DNA of 20,935 nucleotides, from NCBI GenBank assembly GCA_003457135.1, contig DMSQ01000032.1, forward strand, positions 700 through 21,634. Reading direction: 5' to 3'. Positions 14,591 through 20,935 of the stretch are shown piece by piece. The notes under the pieces were generated by a model, which saw only the letters and a program-made list of their open reading frames with translations, searched no databases and was not told the origin of the DNA. Source of the DNA: Prolixibacteraceae bacterium (lineage in GTDB: Bacteria > Bacteroidota > Bacteroidia > Bacteroidales > Prolixibacteraceae). The translations under genes were made by a program, and so were the position numbers. Position 1 is the stretch's first letter. Every line of letters starts with the position of its first letter.

Positions 14591-16498
14591 ATGAAATGCA
14601 TAAAATTCAAAATTCTGTTGTTGTTGGTGTTGATAACTTCAGTTATTTCCGCCAAAGAGTATCATGTATCCGTAAATGGAAACGATAAAAATGATGGTTC
14701 GGTTACCAACCCATTCCGAACTATCAATTTTGCCGCTCAACTGGCAGTTGCCGGCGATGTGATTACTGTTCATGCGGGGACATATCGCGAACGGATCAAT
14801 CCTGCGCGTGGTGGCGAAAGCGATACTAAACGAATTGTTTACCGGGCTGCTTGGGGCGAAAAAGTGGAGATCAAAGGATCCGAAATCATTACCGGGTGGA
14901 AAAAAGAAAAAACTGGCGTGTGGTCGGTTACTATTCCAAATTCTTTTTTCGGCGATTACAATCCGTATCGGGATTCCATTTTTGGTGACTGGTTTAATAA
15001 TCATGGAAGAATCCACCATACCGGCGAAGTATTTCTGAACGGGAAGTCTCTGTACGAAAAGGAAATCCTTGAAAAGGTCATCAGTCCGGTGGCTGACCAA
15101 AAGATTAAAGATACGGAAGGATCAACCTTTACCTGGTTTTGCAGGAGCGACAACAGCAGCACAACCATTTGGGCCAATTTTCATCAGTACAATCCCAACA
15201 AAGAATTAATTGAAATCAGTGTCCGTCCAACTGTTTTTTATCCTTCAAAGCCGGGACTCAATTACATTACCATCAGCGGATTTCACATCAGTCAGGCGGC
15301 AACACAATGGGGCGCGCCAACTGCTGAACAGGTTGGAATGATCGCAACACATTGGAACAAAGGCTGGATCATCGAGAATAACGTGATCAGCGATTCAAAA
15401 TGTTCGGGCATCACGCTTGGAAAAGAACGTGGAACTGGTCACAATGTTTGGTCAAATGATATTGGAAATGTCAATAACGATGGCAACATTCATTACATTG
15501 AAGTAACCTTCAGGGTCCTCAGGAATGGCTGGAATAAAGAGAATACCGGTTCGCACATTGTTCGGAACAATACCATTTTTAACTGTGAACAAACCGGAAT
15601 TTGCGGAAGCATGGGCGGAGCTTTTTGCACCGTCGAAAACAACCATATTTATAACATCTGGACTAAGAGGCAGTTTTCAGGAGCTGAAATTGGAGGAATT
15701 AAATTTCATGCGGCCATTGACACACAAATCAGGAATAATAGGATTCATAGTTGTGGAAGAGGTTTGTGGCTCGATTGGATGACCCAGGGAACCCGGGTTT
15801 CAAGCAATCTGTTCTATGATAACGACATGGAAGACATCTTTCTCGAGGTCAATCACGGTCCGTTTATCGTTGATAATAACATTCTGTTGTCGCTGGTTTC
15901 CTTACGGACCCAGTCGGAAGGTGGCGCATATCTGCACAATCTGATTACTGGTGTGGTGCAAATGTGGCCCGATCTGAACCGGTTTACACCCTATTTTTTA
16001 CCACATTCAACAGATATGAGAGCCCTGACTACCATCCTGTCGGGCGACGACCGGTTTTATAACAATATTTTCGTCGGACCTGGCGATAAGACAAGCCGAA
16101 ATAATGAATATAAACATGGTTTAGAAAGCTATAACAAGGCCAAACTTCCCGTGTGGATGAGTGGAAATGTATATTACAATGCTGCAAAACCTTCGGATAA
16201 AGATTTGAATGCCCTCAATAATTCAACCTTTAATCCGGGAGTGAAATTGATGGCAGAAGGAGAAAGCGGGTATTTGTTTCTTACTTATGTTCAGAGTTTT
16301 TATAACCATCAGGTTCAGATGATTACCACTGAACTGCTTGGCAAAGCAAAAATTTCGAAAGCAGCGTTCGACAATCCCGACGGCACACCTTTAAAAATTG
16401 ATATGGATTTTTTTGGAAAGAAACGTTCCGATTCAAATCTATCGGCTGGTCCGTTTGAAAATCCCGGGAAAGGTGAAATCAAATTAAAGGTTTGGTAA
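14591..16498 (+). CDS. GH120 beta-xylosidase, secreted
   Basis: A 635-residue right-handed parallel beta-helix protein. The ATG at 14591 gives a clean signal peptide (MKCIKFKILLLLVLITSVISA); in-frame starts at 14564 and 14555 would fall beside or inside repeat B. The sequence follows GH120 beta-xylosidases closely: VWSVTIPNSFFGDYNPY, FGDW, GLNYITISGF, GSHIVRNNTIFNC, IKFHAAIDTQIRNNRIH, GLWLDWMTQGTRVSSNLFY, FLEVNHGPFIVDNN and GDDRFYNNIFVG. By analogy with the Thermoanaerobacterium XylC enzyme (recalled), D395 in LWLDW is the nucleophile and E419 in LEVNHGP the acid/base. The family removes xylose from the non-reducing end of xylo-oligosaccharides, complementing the GH10 xylanase at the head of the cluster. 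The DUF559 cassette may have cut it off from the operon promoter. Confidence 0.9.
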   Translation: MKCIKFKILLLLVLITSVISAKEYHVSVNGNDKNDGSVTNPFRTINFAAQLAVAGDVITVHAGTYRERINPARGGESDTKRIVYRAAWGEKVEIKGSEIITGWKKEKTGVWSVTIPNSFFGDYNPYRDSIFGDWFNNHGRIHHTGEVFLNGKSLYEKEILEKVISPVADQKIKDTEGSTFTWFCRSDNSSTTIWANFHQYNPNKELIEISVRPTVFYPSKPGLNYITISGFHISQAATQWGAPTAEQVGMIATHWNKGWIIENNVISDSKCSGITLGKERGTGHNVWSNDIGNVNNDGNIHYIEVTFRVLRNGWNKENTGSHIVRNNTIFNCEQTGICGSMGGAFCTVENNHIYNIWTKRQFSGAEIGGIKFHAAIDTQIRNNRIHSCGRGLWLDWMTQGTRVSSNLFYDNDMEDIFLEVNHGPFIVDNNILLSLVSLRTQSEGGAYLHNLITGVVQMWPDLNRFTPYFLPHSTDMRALTTILSGDDRFYNNIFVGPGDKTSRNNEYKHGLESYNKAKLPVWMSGNVYYNAAKPSDKDLNALNNSTFNPGVKLMAEGESGYLFLTYVQSFYNHQVQMITTELLGKAKISKAAFDNPDGTPLKIDMDFFGKKRSDSNLSAGPFENPGKGEIKLKVW

Positions 16499-16530
16499 GT
16501 ATATGATGTTTCAACTTCAGGCCGCTGATC

Positions 16531-17253
16531 TTACACAAATAGTAATTTAACGCCTGCAATCAGTAAAACCATCGAAAGTGCATAAGTAAGCCACTTGACC
16601 GGGAATCTATGGCTGCCCCAGTATGCTCCGGCCAAACCACCCGTCAAACCTGCCATTACCCAGTAAATAATATTGGGGGGAAGCGTAATTTCAGCATGCC
16701 AGGCGCCCACAAGTCCCGAAACCGAATTCAGGAAAATAAACAGTGCAGAAACAGCCGCGGTTTCCCTGATATTGGCCCAGTTGAGCAGTAATAGCAAGGG
16801 ACTGAGAATTATGCCGCCGCCAATGCCTGTCATTCCTGAAAAAAATCCAATAACCGCGCCTGCTGCCATCGCAATCATAAATGATGGAGCTTTGGTCGCT
16901 TTTTTGTCTGAAGGCTGGTACAACATGCGAAATGTGGCCAGAAAAAGTAATAATCCCAGTACAATTTTATATAAGTGCGGATTGATATCGAGCCTGGCGC
17001 CAACGAAAGCAAAGGGGATGGAAGTGATCACGAAGGGAAGCAACAATCTCCATCTGAAATGTCCTGCTTTGTAATACGAAGCAAACGCAATAAGTGAAAC
17101 AAATACGTTGAGCAAAAGCGCCGATGTTTTCATGTAAACCGGCGCAATGCTGAAAATGGCCATCAATGCCAGGTAACCGCTGGCCCCTCCATGACCCGCC
17201 GAAGCGTACAAAAATGCAACAATAACGATACACCCAATTAAAGCAATTTCCAT
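16531..17253 (-). CDS. TauE/SafE (TSUP) family anion permease
   Basis: A 240-residue membrane protein of the sulfite exporter TauE/SafE family with about 7-8 hydrophobic helices. The two-fold repeat of the family is visible: SAGHGGASGYLAL (residues 18-30) in the first half and SGMTGIGGGIILSPLLL (residues 139-155) in the second; glycine-rich GxGGGxxxxP segments form the core of the transport path. Members move sulfite, sulfonates or other small organic sulfur anions; the substrate here cannot be read from sequence. It faces the GH120 gene and is divergent from the restriction-methylation gene. The ATG at 17253 starts directly in the first helix, normal for the family. Confidence 0.88.
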   Translation of the reverse strand: MEIALIGCIVIVAFLYASAGHGGASGYLALMAIFSIAPVYMKTSALLLNVFVSLIAFASYYKAGHFRWRLLLPFVITSIPFAFVGARLDINPHLYKIVLGLLLFLATFRMLYQPSDKKATKAPSFMIAMAAGAVIGFFSGMTGIGGGIILSPLLLLLNWANIRETAAVSALFIFLNSVSGLVGAWHAEITLPPNIIYWVMAGLTGGLAGAYWGSHRFPVKWLTYALSMVLLIAGVKLLFV

Positions 17254-17275
17254 GTACTATTTTTTGTAATGTTGT

Positions 17276-17283
17276 CAAAAGTA
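17276..17283 (-). promoter_or_regulatory. Possible -7 box for the TauE/SafE gene
   Basis: TACTTTTG on the minus strand fits TAnnTTTG. The transcript would start near 17269, about 16 bases before the ATG. No -33 TTTG is seen at the usual distance. Confidence 0.35.
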
Positions 17284-17348
17284 AAAAATCTTTCGAATTA
17301 GCGTTTAAATATCATAAATTAGCAACACCAATAAGACATACCAATTCG

Positions 17349-20300
17349 ATGAAATTAGTAATCCAATCACCCAAAAAAGCGCTCAAACCATTTATAAAGC
17401 AAAAACCGCTGAGAAGCGATATTGATGCATTTAAGATTCACCTTATTGATTTGCTCGACAAGATTAGTACGATTGAAAAGCGTCCAACGGACGAAAGCGA
17501 AGAACACCTTAAAAACGACCTTCGCGACTTTCTACGCGACACTTATTACAAAGACATCAATGCCATAAATACCAAAGACAAAAAGGATTTGGTAATCCAT
17601 TTGGGTAAAAGTACCGATAGCGAAGTTGGGGTAATTATTGAAGCTAAACGCCCAAACAATCTGAATGAAATGGTTTCGGCTGAAAACCCAAACAAAAAAG
17701 CCCTTCACGAATTAATTCTGTATTACCTCGACGAACGGAATAAAGCCGGAAATATCCAGCTTAAACAGTTGGTAATAACCAATATCAACGAATGGTATAT
17801 CATTGATGCCAACCAGTTTGATAAACACATTTACCGTAATACTCAAATCAGGAAACTCTACGAAACAAAGCTCAACGACAAAAAGGACAACCCATTTTTT
17901 TATGAGGAGATTGCAAAAATTATTCAAAAAACCGATATAGAAATACCTTGCATTTACTTCGATATTCGTAAATACGACACTATTTTAAGGAACAATAAGA
18001 AAGAAGACGACCGGGAATTAAGTTCGTTATTTAAAATTCTTTCGCCTCAGCATTTGCTGAAAATTGCCACACCCAACGACAGTAATTCACTAAACGAAAG
18101 GTTTTATAAGGAATTGCTGCATATTATCGGACTCGAAGAAGCCAAGGAAGGGTCAAAAAATATCATCAGGCGAAAGAAAGAAAACCGAAATGCTGCGTCA
18201 TTACTTGAAACCACTATTGATGCTATCAATACCGAGGACGTTTTGCATCGGCTGCCCGACCAATCAGCCTACGGAACAACCAGAGAGGAACGAATCTTTA
18301 ATGTGGCCTTAGAACTTTGCATTACCTGGATAAACCGCATTTTGTTTCTTAAATTATTGGAAGGCCAGTTGGTTACATACCATCAGGGAAATAAAGCGTT
18401 TTGTTTTCTAAATACAGAAACCATCCACGATTTCGACGAACTGTTTAAGCTTTTCCACAAAGTGCTGGCGGTAAATCTGGGCGAACGTACCGAGGCGATA
18501 AAAGACAAATACAGCCGGGTTCCGTACCTGAACAGCTCGCTTTTCGAAATCAGCGAATTGGAAGACCAAATCCTGAAAATAAACGCGCTCGACGATGCCG
18601 GACTACTCGAACTGATTAAAACAACCATTTTAAAAGACATCAAAAAGAAGGCTGATAAACTTCCCACACTTGATTACCTTTTCCGGTTCCTGGCAGCATA
18701 TGACTTTGCAAGCGAAGGAACGGATGAGATTCAGGAGGATAACAAGCCATTAATCAATGCCTCAGTTTTGGGCAAGGTGTTCGAAAAAATCAACGGGTAT
18801 AAGGATGGTTCTATTTTTACTCCCGGCTTTATTACCATGTATATGTGCAAGCAGTCAATCCGGCTGGCCGTGGTCGAAAAGTTTAACGAAAGCCTCACCC
18901 CAACCCTCTCCAAAGGAGAGGGAGAAAAAATCTTCGACACCTTTGAAGATGTTCGTAACTACACTTCGCGGCTGTACAAAACTCAGGAGATTTTAAACGC
19001 CAACGAAATAATTAATTCGCTGCGCATTTGCGACCCTGCGGTAGGTTCGGGGCATTTTCTGGTTTCGTCGCTAAACGAAATTATCAGCATTAAGGCCGAG
19101 TTGGGAATTTTGGCCGATGCGCAAGGCAATAGCATTGGCAGTTACGAAATTGAAATTGTAAACGACGAACTAATTATTACCAACCAAAATGGCGATATTC
19201 TGGAATACAAGGTGCAAAATGGCAAACCATTGAACAAAGAAATGCAGCGCATGCAAAAAACACTTTTCCACGAGAAGCAACAAATTATCGAAAACTGTTT
19301 GTTTGGGGTTGATATTAATCCAAACTCTGTAAAAATTTGCCGTTTGCGTTTATGGATTGAATTGCTGAAAAACGCCTACTACAAAGAAGAAACCGACTTT
19401 ACCGAATTGGAAACGCTTCCCAATATCGACATCAACATTAAATGCGGTAACAGTTTGGTGAGCCGCTTTGCCATTGATGCCGACTTGAGCAAAGCACTGA
19501 GAAGTATTAAGTACGACATTAAAGCCTATCGTGGTTTTGTTAACGATTATAAAAACGAAAAAAACCGAGAAGTAAAACGCGGCCTGCAAAAAATCATCGA
19601 CACAATTAAAAGCGATTTCCGGTCGAACATCGACGACCCGTTCAAAGCAAAAATTGCCAAAGCCCGGGGCGAATTGGATAATGTGATGGCCGACTTGAAC
19701 ACCAAACAGCAATGGGGCGAAAAAATACCCAAAGAGTTAAAAGAAAAATTGGAGAAGGCTGCTCAAAAACTGGCTAAACTGGAAGCCGAAAAAGAAACCA
19801 TTGAAAACAATGTGGTTTATAAAAACGCTTTCGAATGGCGTTTCGAATTTCCTGAAGTGCTTAATAATAAAGGAGAATTCGAGGGTTTTGATGTGGTGAT
19901 TGGAAATCCACCGTATATAAGACAGGAAGAAATTAAAGATCAAAAAAGCTTTTTGAGAGATAATTATAATACATACTCTGGAACAGCCGATTTATATGTA
20001 TTCTTTGTTGAAAAGGGTTTTCAAATACTTAAACCTAAAGGGCATTTTAGTTTCATAATGCCTAATAAATGGATGCAAGCTGGCTATGGTAAACCTTTAC
20101 GTTCATTTTTGCTAAATAATCGTCTGCTTTCTGTTATTGATTTCGGCGATTTGCAAGTATTTGGTGGGGTTACGACCTATCCTTGTATTTTAGTTGCAAT
20201 AAAAGAAAAATCAGTTAGCACTTTCAATTCTACTATTGTTAAAACCTTACAATTCGACAAGGAATTTGAAGGCTATGTAAATTCGAATACTAATGAAATG

Positions 20301-20935
20301 AGCCTTTCTGACTTTTCAGATGAAAACTGGGTTATTTCTTCCGGTTTAGAACAAATGTTATTATCAAGATTAAAACCTCTGTCAATTAGTCTTTCAGATT
20401 ATGTTAGTGGAAGTTCCTATCGGGGAATTTTAACAGGACTTACTGAAGCTTTTTTAGTTAATACAGAAACCAAAGAACGATTAATTGAAGAAGATAAGAA
20501 TTCAGAAGAATTAATAAAACCGTTTTTGCTTGGGAGAAATATTAAGCCTTATGCGAGTTCAACAGCCGATAATTGGTTGATCTTAATTCTCAAAGGATTT
20601 ACCATCAAAAGGAATTTATCACCTGACAATCCTAACTTTATTGCAGAACCTGTTCCAAGATATGGGAATATGCATCCTGGAGTTGCTTGGGAATGGTTTG
20701 AGAAAAATTATCCCGCTATAGCCCGACATTTATTTCCTTTTAAAGAGAAGGCTGAGATAAGAACAGATATGGGAGATTTTTGGTGGGAATTGAGAGCTTG
20801 CGACTATTACCATGAATTTGAATCACCCAAAATAATGTACCAAGTAATGCAGGTAAAACCTTGCTTTATTTATGATGAAAATGGTCAGTATTGCAATAAT
20901 TCATTATGGATTATCATGACTGTCCACTTAAAATA
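17349..20935 (+). CDS. Type IIG-like (Eco57I-type) restriction endonuclease/DNA adenine methyltransferase, 3' end missing
   Basis: An open frame of at least 1195 residues runs from ATG 17349 off the right edge. The N-terminus carries a PD-(D/E)xK-type nuclease motif: KKDLVIHL (D80) and VGVIIEAKRP (E98, K100). A long helical part follows, then an N6-adenine methyltransferase: CDPAVGSGHFL (motif I, residues 561-571), CLFGVDINPNSVKICRLRLW, CGNSL, a coiled segment, and GNPPYIRQEE (motif IV NPPY at 853-856). After that comes a TaqI-type target-recognition region (GILTGLTEAFLV, PFLLGRNI, RYGNMHPG). Fusion of cleavage, methylation and recognition in one chain is type IIG architecture; BREX PglX is similar but lacks the N-terminal nuclease. 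Residues 515-526 come from a REP-like insert. GC falls from about 50% before NPPY to about 33% after it. Confidence 0.87.
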   Translation, partial: MKLVIQSPKKALKPFIKQKPLRSDIDAFKIHLIDLLDKISTIEKRPTDESEEHLKNDLRDFLRDTYYKDINAINTKDKKDLVIHLGKSTDSEVGVIIEAKRPNNLNEMVSAENPNKKALHELILYYLDERNKAGNIQLKQLVITNINEWYIIDANQFDKHIYRNTQIRKLYETKLNDKKDNPFFYEEIAKIIQKTDIEIPCIYFDIRKYDTILRNNKKEDDRELSSLFKILSPQHLLKIATPNDSNSLNERFYKELLHIIGLEEAKEGSKNIIRRKKENRNAASLLETTIDAINTEDVLHRLPDQSAYGTTREERIFNVALELCITWINRILFLKLLEGQLVTYHQGNKAFCFLNTETIHDFDELFKLFHKVLAVNLGERTEAIKDKYSRVPYLNSSLFEISELEDQILKINALDDAGLLELIKTTILKDIKKKADKLPTLDYLFRFLAAYDFASEGTDEIQEDNKPLINASVLGKVFEKINGYKDGSIFTPGFITMYMCKQSIRLAVVEKFNESLTPTLSKGEGEKIFDTFEDVRNYTSRLYKTQEILNANEIINSLRICDPAVGSGHFLVSSLNEIISIKAELGILADAQGNSIGSYEIEIVNDELIITNQNGDILEYKVQNGKPLNKEMQRMQKTLFHEKQQIIENCLFGVDINPNSVKICRLRLWIELLKNAYYKEETDFTELETLPNIDINIKCGNSLVSRFAIDADLSKALRSIKYDIKAYRGFVNDYKNEKNREVKRGLQKIIDTIKSDFRSNIDDPFKAKIAKARGELDNVMADLNTKQQWGEKIPKELKEKLEKAAQKLAKLEAEKETIENNVVYKNAFEWRFEFPEVLNNKGEFEGFDVVIGNPPYIRQEEIKDQKSFLRDNYNTYSGTADLYVFFVEKGFQILKPKGHFSFIMPNKWMQAGYGKPLRSFLLNNRLLSVIDFGDLQVFGGVTTYPCILVAIKEKSVSTFNSTIVKTLQFDKEFEGYVNSNTNEMSLSDFSDENWVISSGLEQMLLSRLKPLSISLSDYVSGSSYRGILTGLTEAFLVNTETKERLIEEDKNSEELIKPFLLGRNIKPYASSTADNWLILILKGFTIKRNLSPDNPNFIAEPVPRYGNMHPGVAWEWFEKNYPAIARHLFPFKEKAEIRTDMGDFWWELRACDYYHEFESPKIMYQVMQVKPCFIYDENGQYCNNSLWIIMTVHLK
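18893..18927 (+). repeat. Short hairpin repeat inside the restriction-methylation gene
   Basis: The segment reads CCTCACCCCAACCCTCTCC, then AAAG, then GAGAGGGAG. CCTCTCC pairs with GGAGAGG around a 3-base loop. The start CTCACCCCAA equals the left arm of the DUF559-flanking repeats. It is read in frame as LTPTLSKGEGE (residues ~516-526), a peptide typical of REP-like insertions in coding sequence, in the linker before the methyltransferase core. Confidence 0.8.

Noticed and set aside
14639..15100. Minus-strand open frame of 153 codons opposite the GH120 gene
   Set aside because: It is a shadow of a strongly conserved coding region, with no domain or start signal.
17349..20935. BREX PglX
   Set aside because: The N-terminal E-A-K nuclease motif and the absence of any brx genes nearby favour a stand-alone type IIG enzyme.

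Overview
The window looks like a chromosomal segment of a polysaccharide-degrading Bacteroidota (perhaps near Marinilabiliales/Prolixibacteraceae; the family level is a guess). The signs are TAnnTTTG-type -7 boxes, secreted and lipoprotein glycosidases with Bacteroidota-style signal peptides, a REP-associated tyrosine transposase (RAYT), several palindromic repeat families and weak Shine-Dalgarno signals.

Layout. (1) 1-3554, minus strand: the start of a GH94-type phosphorylase (cut by the window edge), a secreted serine hydrolase, a RAYT transposase and a secreted DUF4038/GH140-like glycosidase, probably one transcript read right to left. The RAYT start codon overlaps the stop codon of the GH140-like gene, and the RAYT reading frame contains a perfect 30-bp palindrome. 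(2) 3682-4330, plus strand: an XRE-type regulator, a 75-residue protein and a stub matching the N-terminus of type III DNA methyltransferases. The three are chained by stop/start overlaps and look like the truncated 5' end of a restriction-modification operon. (3) 4354-6386, minus strand: a fluoride operon, with a fluoride riboswitch, fluC/crcB, a DUF190 gene and an MFS transporter. (4) 6591-16498, plus strand: a xylan-type degradation cluster with a GH10 xylanase, a GH36-like alpha-galactosidase, a large lipoprotein with a GH67-N-like domain and a barrel, a URO-D-family methyltransferase and a GH120 beta-xylosidase. No SusC/SusD pair or sensor-regulator is seen in it. (5) 16531-17253, minus strand: a TauE/SafE permease. 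(6) 17349 to the right edge, plus strand: a large single-chain type IIG-like restriction-methylation protein, incomplete at the edge.

The GH10 xylanase would cut the xylan backbone, GH120 would release xylose from the oligomers, and the GH36-like enzyme and the unassigned barrel protein probably remove side groups. The cluster is interrupted by an AT-rich DUF559 nuclease gene sitting between two ~90-bp direct copies of a GC-rich hairpin repeat. A short relative of that repeat lies in frame inside the restriction-methylation gene. This repeat-nuclease cassette is the best candidate for something little described here; the restriction-modification stub and the palindrome inside the RAYT gene come next.
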